7,254 bases of DNA from positions 1 through 7,254 of the forward strand of contig CAKRUL010000066.1 in the NCBI GenBank assembly GCA_934403665.1. Reading direction: 5' to 3'. Below are positions 1 to 5,461 of the stretch, one piece after another; positions within the stretch are counted from its first letter, which is position 1; each line of letters begins with the position of its first letter. A model generated the notes under the pieces. That model was not told the DNA's origin. It did not search any database and saw only the letters and a program-made list of their open reading frames with translations. This DNA comes from an uncultured Clostridia bacterium. GTDB taxonomy: Bacteria; Bacillota_A; Clostridia; UMGS1840; HGM11507. The translations under genes were made by a program, and so were the position numbers.

Positions 1-392
1 GCTTGAGACAGATCAATTCTCCCGTTTAAAAAGGCTCGTTTCGTAAATTCTCCTTTTTCTGCCAAGCGGGCGCCCGCCGAAAGACAAAGATCTAAAGTTC
101 TACGAAGAGGAACGCTTCCTCCATGGCAATGAATTTCCGCCACATCTTCCGCGGTGTAGGTATGAGGCGCTTTCATAAAAACAGCAAGAACCTCGTCCAC
201 TACAATGCCCGTCTTGCTATCCACGATATGCCCATATACTAATCGTCTATTTTCAATTTGCGTTGCATTTTGATATTTCAACGGTCTAAAGATCATATTT
301 AAAATTGAACCTGCTTTATTTCCGCTGACTCTTATAATTCCGATTCCGCCTTCTCCGTAAGGAGTGGCTACTGCCGCTATGGTATCTTCCAT
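1..392 (-). CDS. mnmE: tRNA uridine-5-carboxymethylaminomethyl GTPase MnmE, N-terminal part (cut by window edge)
   Basis: The visible 130 codons encode the N-terminal (TrmE_N) domain of MnmE. The protein begins [20 protein letters not shown], followed by IRVSG and later by [18 protein letters not shown] and [18 protein letters not shown]. These are hallmark blocks of the domain that binds the formyl-tetrahydrofolate one-carbon donor and drives dimerisation. In the family, MnmE works with MnmG to modify U34 in the wobble position of several tRNAs, in the cytoplasm. The GTPase domain and C-terminal cysteine motif lie beyond the left edge, so their integrity cannot be judged. The ATG at 392 is preceded by a GAGGA-type ribosome binding site. 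The gene follows jag after 59 bp that contain a GC-rich hairpin, and it is the last visible gene of the rpmH-to-mnmE cluster. Identification is secure. Confidence 0.96.
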   Translation of the reverse strand, partial: MEDTIAAVATPYGEGGIGIIRVSGNKAGSILNMIFRPLKYQNATQIENRRLVYGHIVDSKTGIVVDEVLAVFMKAPHTYTAEDVAEIHCHGGSVPLRRTLDLCLSAGARLAEKGEFTKRAFLNGRIDLSQ

Positions 393-418
393 ATTTGTTC
401 CTCTATTTCGAAAAGAAG

Positions 419-447
419 AGCCGCAGCAACTGCTGCAGCCCTTTTTT
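419..447. terminator. GC-rich hairpin between jag and mnmE, possible weak or bidirectional terminator
   Basis: A near-perfect inverted repeat (420-428 with 431-439, essentially GCCGCAGCA / TGCTGCAGC with one G-U or mismatch position) fills the jag-mnmE gap. Read on the plus strand it is followed by six T residues (442-447), the form of an intrinsic terminator that would stop antisense transcription. Read on the minus strand, the direction of the genes, it is followed only by CTTCTTTT, so it would be a weak attenuator or an RNA-stability element before mnmE. The two-base central loop means the innermost pairs must open. The structure is clear; the function is inferred. Confidence 0.4.
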
Positions 448-451
448 ATTT

Positions 452-1291
452 CTATTTCTGTTCAATAATAACCCGTCTGTAAGGCTCTTCCCCTTCGCTG
501 CGCGTAGTAACACCGGAATATTTTTGCAGTGTAGCATGGATCACTTTCCGCTCATAGGGATTCATGGGCTCCAGGCGCACACTCCGTCCGGTGCGGTTTA
601 CCTTTTCCGCCAAACGCTTTGCCAGCTGTTCCAAGGTTTTTTCTCTGCGTTCTCTGTAATTTTCCGCGTCGACGATTACCCGAATATACTTTTCGGAATC
701 CTTATTCACAACCAAGCTGGTCAAATACTGAATGGAGTCCAGAGTCTGTCCTCTTTTTCCGATAATGGTGCCGGAATCTTTCCCGTTAATCTGTATGTAA
801 ATGCAATCTTCATTTGAAAATGCCTTTACGGTGAGATTCAGTCCCATCTTTTCGATGACTTCTTTAATAAAGTCAAGAGCGGAACTTTGCTCCAACTCTT
901 CCAGATTTTCCGACTTTTCTCTGATATTAACAGAGTAGTCCGTCCATTCTTCCTTTTGGGGAACTTCCTCGTTCTGACTGCTGTTATTCCTACGGTTTTC
1001 AGATCGTTTTTCTTTTCTGCGTTCTGTAAATTCCGCTTTCTTTGTCTCTTTTTTTATTTCTTTTACTGCTTCCGGTTCTTCTTTTATTTCCTCTTTGGGC
1101 TCTTCTTTTTTCGGTTCTTCCGCTTTTTTCTCAACACGAACTTTTGCCAGCTTCGCGCCTAAACCGAGAAAACCCTTCGAAGGTTCTTCTAAAACCGTTA
1201 CGGTAACCTGATCTTCTGTCAAATTCAAATCGGCCAGGGCAAGATTTACTGCTTCTTTGATATCCCGTCCCCATTTTTCCGAAAAATCCAT
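452..1291 (-). CDS. jag: RNA-binding protein Jag/KhpB (Jag-N, KH and R3H domains)
   Basis: This 279-residue protein has the full Jag/KhpB (EloR) architecture. The Jag-N domain covers about residues 1-55, with the [11 protein letters not shown] block typical of its end. A long Lys/Glu-rich linker of low complexity follows (about 56-135). A KH domain (about 138-207) carries the RNA-binding GxxG loop as GKRG at 178-181. A C-terminal R3H domain (about 214-279) carries the Arg-x3-His signature as R248 and H252. Family members are cytoplasmic RNA-binding proteins; in streptococci KhpB/EloR acts with KhpA in control of cell elongation, and in Bacillus the gene is known as spoIIIJ-associated. The ATG at 1291 has a GGAGG site about seven bases upstream. 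It lies 26 bp after yidC, the standard yidC-jag pairing, so the two are probably co-transcribed. The repetitive linker explains a pyrimidine-rich plus-strand shadow frame over it. Confidence 0.97.
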   Translation of the reverse strand: MDFSEKWGRDIKEAVNLALADLNLTEDQVTVTVLEEPSKGFLGLGAKLAKVRVEKKAEEPKKEEPKEEIKEEPEAVKEIKKETKKAEFTERRKEKRSENRRNNSSQNEEVPQKEEWTDYSVNIREKSENLEELEQSSALDFIKEVIEKMGLNLTVKAFSNEDCIYIQINGKDSGTIIGKRGQTLDSIQYLTSLVVNKDSEKYIRVIVDAENYRERREKTLEQLAKRLAEKVNRTGRSVRLEPMNPYERKVIHATLQKYSGVTTRSEGEEPYRRVIIEQK

Positions 1292-1317
1292 ATGGTGTCC
1301 TCCGATTCACGGCTGTT

Positions 1318-2034
1318 TTAAGCCGTTTTAACTGCTTTTCCTACCTTCTTCTTTTCCTTCAAATTCTTTCTGTACTTTTTCATAATCAAAGTCTGCACAA
1401 TCATAAAGCAAGTACCGACAAACCAGTACAGCGCCAAACCCGCAGGGAAAGATCTTGCCATCCAGAAAATCATGATGGGGAAGAAAAAGCTCATCACCTT
1501 CATCATGCCCATGGTGCCGTTTACACTAGGCGACATACTCATGGTCAAAGAATAAGAGACGAATGTGGCAACCCCCGCAGCGACAGGCAAAATCCAGGAA
1601 TCCGGCTGCGACATATCTTCGATCCACAGGAACGATTCATGAACGCCCATCAGCATGGACTGATTGTTGATAAACAACATGGGGTCACGAAGTAAAAAGA
1701 AAAGAGGCATGATGATAATCATTTGTATAATCATGGGAAGACAACCGCTCATAGGATTGTATTTTTCTTCCTTGTAAAGTTCAGAAAGCTTTTGGCTCAT
1801 CATCGCCCTGTCGTTTGCATACCTTCTTTGGATTTCCATCATCTTTGGCTGTATGTCCTGCATCTTCATGGATCCTTTTATCTGGGTCGCATAAAGAGGA
1901 AGCAAGCATCCTCTGATTAAGAGCGTAAAAATAATCAAAGTCAGGCCATAATTAGAAACAAAATTGTAGATTAAAGTCAACAGCCATCCCTCAGGAACTG
2001 CTATTATACTCATCAATTTCTCATAACCTGTCAT
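1318..2034 (-). CDS. yidC: YidC/Oxa1/SpoIIIJ-family membrane protein insertase
   Basis: This 238-residue protein is a Gram-positive-type YidC without the large periplasmic domain of proteobacterial YidC. The first core membrane segment (about 18-40) ends in LLIRGCLLPL, placing the groove arginine at R41. It is followed by the family block running from QIKGSMKMQ through QPKMMEIQRRY (51-72), which forms the cytoplasmic hairpin. Further membrane segments are seen at about 95-115 (after NPMSGCLPM), 147-165, 180-193 and 199-218. The basic tail (KKYRKNLKEKKK) fits ribosome contact. The role, from the family, is co- and post-translational insertion of proteins into the cytoplasmic membrane, alone or with SecYEG. 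No signal peptide with lipobox cysteine is seen, whereas Bacillus SpoIIIJ is a lipoprotein. The ATG start has a CGGAGGA site (2041-2047). A terminator-like hairpin ends just before that site, suggesting regulated expression. yidD lies upstream and jag downstream. Confidence 0.97.
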   Translation of the reverse strand: MTGYEKLMSIIAVPEGWLLTLIYNFVSNYGLTLIIFTLLIRGCLLPLYATQIKGSMKMQDIQPKMMEIQRRYANDRAMMSQKLSELYKEEKYNPMSGCLPMIIQMIIIMPLFFLLRDPMLFINNQSMLMGVHESFLWIEDMSQPDSWILPVAAGVATFVSYSLTMSMSPSVNGTMGMMKVMSFFFPIMIFWMARSFPAGLALYWFVGTCFMIVQTLIMKKYRKNLKEKKKVGKAVKTA

Positions 2035-2049
2035 TCGGTATCCTCCGAT

Positions 2050-2086
2050 AAAAAGAAACCGCCGAAAATTCGCCTTCCGCGATTTC
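2050..2086 (-). terminator. Terminator-like hairpin abutting the yidC ribosome binding site
   Basis: On the minus strand an 8-bp stem (GAAATCGC at 2086-2079 with GCGGTTTC at 2062-2055, one G-U pair) encloses a 16-base loop that can itself fold through CGAA/TTCG. Five U residues (2054-2050) follow directly. This is the form of an intrinsic terminator. It ends about two bases before the yidC Shine-Dalgarno sequence (2047-2041), in the 82-bp yidD-yidC gap. It could partly terminate transcripts from the rpmH promoter or influence access to the yidC start. The structure is seen; the regulatory role is inferred. Confidence 0.5.
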
Positions 2087-2116
2087 TCTCTCTTTCAAAA
2101 GAAAATTTCTTATTTT

Positions 2117-2326
2117 TCATTTAAGGGGATCATATCCCCCCGGATGCAAGGGATGGCACTTTAAGATGCGTTTTATTCCAAGAAAAGACCCTTTCAACGC
2201 CCCGTATTTCTCCACAGCCTGTATAAAATAAGCAGAACAAGTAGGATAAAAACGACAAACAGGAGGAAACATGGGAGATATGAATTTCTGGTAACCCCTT
2301 ATTAAAAGTATAATTACCTTCTTCAC
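2117..2326 (-). CDS. yidD: Membrane protein insertion efficiency factor YidD
   Basis: The 69-residue protein matches the small YidD family throughout: an N-terminal hydrophobic/amphipathic stretch ([16 protein letters not shown], about 5-20), then the cysteine-rich [13 protein letters not shown] block (C24, C30), [19 protein letters not shown] (C57) and the terminal HPGGYDPL motif. The family is a peripheral inner-membrane factor that assists YidC-dependent insertion, which fits its position just upstream of yidC. The start is GTG (2326-2324), preceded by an AAAGGG-type site with about seven bases of spacing; no in-frame ATG would keep the conserved N-terminus. It lies 84 bp downstream of rnpA. 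A longer overlapping minus-strand frame (2130-2366) is only a shadow without family similarity. Confidence 0.95.
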   Translation of the reverse strand: MKKVIILLIRGYQKFISPMFPPVCRFYPTCSAYFIQAVEKYGALKGSFLGIKRILKCHPLHPGGYDPLK

Positions 2327-2410
2327 AGCCGTGCCCTTTCTTAAATCTCCGAAAATCTATTTTCATGCCATCTATTTAGGCAGTAAACCAAAACTTTTTC
2401 GTTTTTACGT

Positions 2411-2752
2411 CTATGCCTTCTCTTTAATTCCCGATTTTTTAAGTGCGGCTTCAATACTTTTTTTCACATCCGCGCATTTCAAATCACAAATTGTTTTCCG
2501 GGCAATAAAAATCATATCATACCCGGGAGCGAGCCGTTCTTCCAAAGCTCGGTAACTTTCTCGCATCAATCGTCTGGCTCTGTTTCTCTGCACACTTTTA
2601 CCGACTTTTTTGCTCGCCAAAAAAGCCCTTCGATTATACGAAAGATCATTTTTCCTATAAAAAAGGACGACGTATTTTCCACCTATCGATTTTCCTTTAT
2701 TGTAGATATTGGAAAAGTCGCTCTTTTTTCTTAAAACATCGGTTTTCAGCAT
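2411..2752 (-). CDS. rnpA: Ribonuclease P protein component
   Basis: From the preferred ATG at 2752 the product is 113 residues, close to the usual family length, and starts with the typical MLKTDVLRKKSDFSNIYNKG. The RNA-binding signature lies at about residues 50-65 (VGKSVQRNRARRLMRE, with the RNR core at 56-58). The basic protein joins the catalytic RNase P RNA (rnpB, not in this window) to remove the 5' leaders of pre-tRNAs in the cytoplasm. A TTG at 2770 would add six residues, but that start lies on the 3' side of a hairpin and has no good ribosome binding site. The ATG at 2752 also has only a weak AAGAAA-like site, so translation may be inefficient or coupled to rpmH. rnpA follows rpmH after 38 bp, the conserved bacterial arrangement. 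Identification is secure; the exact start is less so. Confidence 0.95.
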   Translation of the reverse strand: MLKTDVLRKKSDFSNIYNKGKSIGGKYVVLFYRKNDLSYNRRAFLASKKVGKSVQRNRARRLMRESYRALEERLAPGYDMIFIARKTICDLKCADVKKSIEAALKKSGIKEKA

Positions 2753-2768
2753 CGCATTTTCTTGAAAC

Positions 2769-2792
2769 AAAAAGACCGCAGAAGAGGTCTTT
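2769..2792 (-). terminator. Hairpin overlapping the rpmH stop codon, possible rpmH-rnpA attenuator
   Basis: On the minus strand AAAGACC (2792-2786) pairs perfectly with GGTCTTT (2777-2771) around an eight-base loop. The 3' side runs into an interrupted U tract (UUUUU-G-UUU, 2773-2765). The 5' arm begins within the TAA stop codon of rpmH. It resembles a short intrinsic terminator that would let L34 be made in excess over RnpA, with partial read-through into rnpA. The stem is short (7 bp, three G-C pairs), so efficiency is probably low. Confidence 0.5.
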
Positions 2793-2925
2793 ATGCTGTG
2801 AGCGACTTTCTTCCCTTCAGTCTTCTTCTCTTCAGAACGTTTCTGCCGTTCTTTGTGCTCATTCTTTTACGGAATCCGTGTTCCTTGGATCTCTGTCTTG
2901 TTTTAGGCTGGAAAGTCTGTTTCAT
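2791..2925 (-). CDS. rpmH: 50S ribosomal protein L34
   Basis: The 44-residue, strongly basic protein is a full-length bacterial L34. It starts [18 protein letters not shown], has the near-invariant [17 protein letters not shown] core, and ends KGRKSLTA. L34 is a small component of the large ribosomal subunit. The ATG at 2925 is fixed by an excellent ribosome binding site, AAGGAGGTG, at 2932-2940. A longer in-frame reading from 2979 has no family support and would begin at about the predicted transcription start. rpmH is the first gene of the left-hand cluster and has its own consensus promoter 58 bp upstream. In most Firmicutes this gene is divergent from dnaA across oriC; here it lies downstream of recF in the same direction. 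Confidence 0.98.
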   Translation of the reverse strand: MKQTFQPKTRQRSKEHGFRKRMSTKNGRNVLKRRRLKGRKSLTA

Positions 2926-2982
2926 TCTCTGCACCTCCTTCTGTGTTTTTTTATAAATGCATAAGCGCACAATTGCCACACA

Positions 2983-3011
2983 ATTATATAGGAAAACGCT
3001 TCTTATGTCAA
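2983..3011 (-). promoter_or_regulatory. Consensus sigma-A promoter of the rpmH cluster
   Basis: The minus strand reads TTGACA (3011-3006), a 17-base spacer, then TATAAT (2988-2983): both hexamers are exact consensus and the spacing is optimal. Transcription would begin near 2976, giving a leader of about 50 bases before the rpmH ATG. The -35 starts only 35 bp after the recF stop codon. A strong promoter is what one expects for a ribosomal-protein gene and makes rpmH independent of the dnaA-dnaN-recF transcript. No convincing terminator lies between recF and this promoter. Confidence 0.9.
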
Positions 3012-3046
3012 TTGTTTTTCCTCATTCTTCGACTTGTAAGCAACCG

Positions 3047-4141
3047 TTATTTCCTGCTGATTTTTCCCCTTTCTACCCAGTAGATTTTATGTTCCGGGAG
3101 GGTTTCCAAAAGCTCCGAATTCAATTCCGCCGTTGTAATAAAAAGCTGCACCTCATTTAACGAATGGGTTAAAAATTTCTGCCTTTCCCCGTCCAGTTCG
3201 GAAAGAACATCGTCCAAAAGCAGAATCGCTTCCTCACCTGTCTCCTGTTTGATCAAAGATATTTCCGCCAATTTCATAGAAAGTGCCGCAGTTCTCTGCT
3301 GTCCTTGGGATCCGAAATGACGTACATCGATACCGTTTACGGAAATCCGGATATCATCCTTATGCGGACCCTTTCCCGTATTTCCTTTCTGTATATCTTT
3401 TTCAAAAGAATCCGCAAGAATTTTAAAAAAAACGTCTCTTTGATCTTCAAAAATCTCTCTCCGCGGCAGATCCGATTCGTAGCCCAGTTCCAGCTTTTCT
3501 CTTCCGGCAGTAATATCGGCATGCAGCCGGCTGCTGATCTGATTTATTTTCTTCAGAAATCCGTCCCGCTCCATCATAATTTTCGCTCCGTATTCCGCTA
3601 AAAGATGATCCCACGCTTCTACAGCGGATCGGCTGCAGCGTTCCGATTTCAATAAATTATTTCTCTGCAGCAGCACTTTTTTATATCGGGCAAGATTCCG
3701 ATAATAAACAGGCTTAATTTGACAGAGTTCCCGATCTATAAATTTTCTTCTTTTTTCCGGTTCTTCTTTTACGATTTTTAAATCATCCGGAGAAAATACC
3801 ACGATATAGATATTTTCCAGCAAATCAATATTTTTTTCAGCGGGAACGCCGTCTACTTTTGCTTTTTTCCCGTCTTTCCGAATTTCTATTTCAATGCTGC
3901 GTTCTCTATCTCCGTGAAGATAGACGCAGGAAGCCCGACAGAATTCCTTCCCGAACCCGATCATTTCGCTGTCCTTTCTGGTTCGAAAAGATTTTCCCAT
4001 GCTCATAATGGAAATCGCCTCTAACAAATTAGTTTTTCCCTGAGCGTTTTTTCCCGCAATAATATTGACTTTTGGATGAAAAACAACAGTTTCGTCACCG
4101 TAGTTTCGAAACTGCTGCAATCTTAATTCTTTTACAAACAT
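3047..4141 (-). CDS. recF: DNA replication and repair protein RecF
   Basis: The 364-residue protein is a complete RecF, an SMC-like ABC ATPase. It has the N-terminal KELRLQQFRNY motif, Walker A GKNAQGKT (30-37), the ABC signature region FGSQGQQRTAALS (276-288), Walker B ILLLDD (306-311) and the D-loop SELD (314-317). RecF binds ssDNA-dsDNA junctions and, with RecO and RecR, loads RecA at gaps during post-replicative repair. The ATG at 4141 has an AAGGGAAAG site. It begins 27 bp after the dnaN stop and is probably co-transcribed with dnaN, a common pairing near origins. The S4-domain gene (yaaA) often found between dnaN and recF in Firmicutes is absent. rpmH, rather than gyrB, follows. Confidence 0.97.
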   Translation of the reverse strand: MFVKELRLQQFRNYGDETVVFHPKVNIIAGKNAQGKTNLLEAISIMSMGKSFRTRKDSEMIGFGKEFCRASCVYLHGDRERSIEIEIRKDGKKAKVDGVPAEKNIDLLENIYIVVFSPDDLKIVKEEPEKRRKFIDRELCQIKPVYYRNLARYKKVLLQRNNLLKSERCSRSAVEAWDHLLAEYGAKIMMERDGFLKKINQISSRLHADITAGREKLELGYESDLPRREIFEDQRDVFFKILADSFEKDIQKGNTGKGPHKDDIRISVNGIDVRHFGSQGQQRTAALSMKLAEISLIKQETGEEAILLLDDVLSELDGERQKFLTHSLNEVQLFITTAELNSELLETLPEHKIYWVERGKISRK

Positions 4142-4168
4142 TACTTTCCCTTGTAAAATTCTAAAATA

Positions 4169-5275
4169 TTAAGCGCTGATCCGAACGGGAAGCACAAGAT
4201 ATTCAAAAGCCTCCCCTTCCATGGGTTTTATCAAGCAGGGACTGACTCCGTTGTTAAATTCCATAATCAGCTCCTCTTCCGAAACCGCTTTCAATACATC
4301 AATAATGTATTTCGCATTGAAACCGATTTCCAAATCCGCACCTTCTTTTTCTATAAAGACCTCTTCTTTTACATTTCCTTCTTCCGAACGGGAGGTAATT
4401 ATAATCTTATCTTCCGAAATGGAAAGCTTGATTAAATTATTTTTTCCCTCTTTTGCCAAAAGAGATGCCCGTTCGATGCTTTCCAGAAATTCGCCTCTGT
4501 TGATTTTCAACCTGCATTGATTTTCCTTTGGAAGAATATCTTTATAGCGAATAAAATCTCCTTCAAGCAGCCTTAAAACTATTTTCGTATTTTCCAAAAT
4601 GAAGATCGCCTTTTTATCATCCAAAATAATTTTAACAAACTCTTCTTCGCTGCTCTCTCCCAAAATTTTATTGATTTCATTTAAAATCCGAGCGGGAATA
4701 ACGATATTCTTTTCCTCCTCATTCCCGATATATTCTTTTGCAACCGCCATACGGAAGCCGTCCAAAGCTACCAGCGTCAGACTGTCCTTTTTCATTTCAA
4801 ATAAGACGCCGGTAATAATTCCTTTTGCTTCCTCGATGCTGGCAGAAAAAGAAGTTTTCCTTATCATTTCTTTTAAAAGTTCCGTTTTTAAAAGAATCGC
4901 ATTCGTTTCCTGCGCTTCCATGATTCCCGGAAATTCGTCTGAAGGCTGTCCTACAATTCTGAATTCGGAAGAAATACATTTAATAGTCACGTTGTTTTCC
5001 GACTCTTCTACCTGAATTTCTTCATTGGGAAGTTTGCGGATAATGTCTCCGAACAGACGAGCGGAAACCACGATGGATCCGGGTTCAGAAACGGAAACCG
5101 GAATTTTTGTTTCTATGCTCAAATCCAAATCGGAAGATGCAATTTTCAATATGCCGGTTTCTTCTGCTGTTAAAAGAAACCCTTTTAAAATGGGAATTGT
5201 CGTATGATTGGTTACGGCTTTGGCCGCAATATTCAAAGCTTTCGTAAGCTGCTGTTGGTTACAGGAAAATTTCAT
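4169..5275 (-). CDS. dnaN: DNA polymerase III subunit beta (sliding clamp)
   Basis: The 368-residue product has the usual length of a three-domain beta clamp. It starts MKFSCNQQQLTKALNIAAKAV, has the conserved TTIPILKGFLL block near residue 25-36, the SSDLDLSIE block, QPSDEFPGI near residue 110-118, ALDGFRMA in domain 2, and ends with the family's C-terminal LPVRI motif. The protein forms a ring on DNA that tethers DNA polymerase III and recruits other repair and regulatory proteins. The ATG at 5275 is fixed by a strong AAAGGAGG ribosome binding site; the TTG at 5296, seven codons upstream, lies on the far side of that site and is rejected. It lies 186 bp downstream of dnaA, in a gap that holds the unwinding part of oriC, and 27 bp upstream of recF. 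I see no clear separate promoter in that gap, so it may be transcribed from the dnaA promoter. Confidence 0.98.
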   Translation of the reverse strand: MKFSCNQQQLTKALNIAAKAVTNHTTIPILKGFLLTAEETGILKIASSDLDLSIETKIPVSVSEPGSIVVSARLFGDIIRKLPNEEIQVEESENNVTIKCISSEFRIVGQPSDEFPGIMEAQETNAILLKTELLKEMIRKTSFSASIEEAKGIITGVLFEMKKDSLTLVALDGFRMAVAKEYIGNEEEKNIVIPARILNEINKILGESSEEEFVKIILDDKKAIFILENTKIVLRLLEGDFIRYKDILPKENQCRLKINRGEFLESIERASLLAKEGKNNLIKLSISEDKIIITSRSEEGNVKEEVFIEKEGADLEIGFNAKYIIDVLKAVSEEELIMEFNNGVSPCLIKPMEGEAFEYLVLPVRISA

Positions 5276-5341
5276 GATAAACCTCCTTTTATTCAAAACG
5301 GGTGGTCAGCATTTCTTTATTGTTTTTACTCTTTTATTTCG

Positions 5342-5356
5342 TAGTAGTAGTAGTAG
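5342..5356 (+). repeat. DnaA-trio array, five tandem 3'-GAT-5' triplets
   Basis: The plus strand carries five uninterrupted TAG triplets (5342-5356), that is five 3'-GAT-5' trios when read away from the DnaA boxes; flanking bases extend the pattern to GTAG at the far end. In the published model each trio contacts one DnaA protomer on single-stranded DNA. Here all five match the preferred trio exactly, and the array begins right after the GC-rich block next to the boxes. A chance trinucleotide repeat is unlikely at this exact spot. Confidence 0.85.
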
Positions 5357-5360
5357 GCCC

Positions 5361-5390
5361 TGTGGATTTGTGGATAAGTTATGTGGATAA
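5361..5390 (-). promoter_or_regulatory. Downstream DnaA-box cluster (three boxes)
   Basis: Two exact TTATCCACA sites (5382-5390 and 5369-5377, minus-strand sense) and one AAATCCACA site (5361-5369) have the same orientation, pointing at the trio array. The first two start 13 bp apart and the second and third 8 bp apart, overlapping by a base. Weaker box-like sequences occur nearby at 5456-5464 (TGTGAATTA on plus, overlapping the dnaA stop) and 5477-5485. The direction and spacing fit loading of a DnaA filament toward 5341. Confidence 0.88.
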
Positions 5391-5461
5391 CTGAAAAACA
5401 GCCGTTTTTTATTCCTGATTTCCTGTGGAAAAAGAGAATAAGAATCGGGTTTTCCTGTGAA

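Larger units (their letters stand above)
5291..5390. other. oriC: oriC basal unwinding module (DnaA boxes, GC block, DnaA-trios, AT-rich region)
   Basis: Reading along dnaA (minus strand), the dnaA-dnaN gap holds two perfect TTATCCACA boxes (5390-5382 and 5377-5369), a third related box AAATCCACA (5369-5361) that shares one base with the second, then GGGCC (5360-5356), five TAC triplets (5355-5341) and an AT-rich purine-biased stretch to about 5291. This is the order of the basal unwinding system described at Bacillus subtilis oriC: DnaA assembles on the boxes, extends along the trios on one strand and melts the adjacent DNA. The close agreement in order and position makes this the likely site of strand opening. 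The start of the AT-rich part is an approximate boundary. Confidence 0.85.

Noticed and set aside
395..817. Plus-strand open frame opposite jag
   Set aside because: It is antisense to the conserved KH/R3H part of jag, has no ribosome binding site or family resemblance, and its composition is explained by the real gene.
887..1162. Phe-rich plus-strand open frame
   Set aside because: It is the complement of the Lys/Glu-rich Jag linker; the low-complexity Phe/Leu composition is what that complement must give.
2130..2366. 78-codon minus-strand frame overlapping yidD
   Set aside because: It overlaps a full-length, motif-complete YidD in another frame and has no recognisable family features.
2972..2980. 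ATTGCCACA near the rpmH transcription start as a DnaA box
   Set aside because: It differs from TTATNCACA at three positions, including the normally strict T at position 4.
4599..5015. Long plus-strand frame opposite dnaN
   Set aside because: It is antisense to conserved clamp sequence, Ser/Phe/Ile-rich, and has no supporting start signal.
5276..5296. TTG start extending DnaN by seven residues
   Set aside because: The strong AAAGGAGG site lies downstream of it, directly serving the ATG at 5275.
5403..5446. Imperfect nested inverted repeat after dnaA
   Set aside because: It is short and interrupted, with no U tract in the gene direction, so a dnaA terminator cannot be supported.
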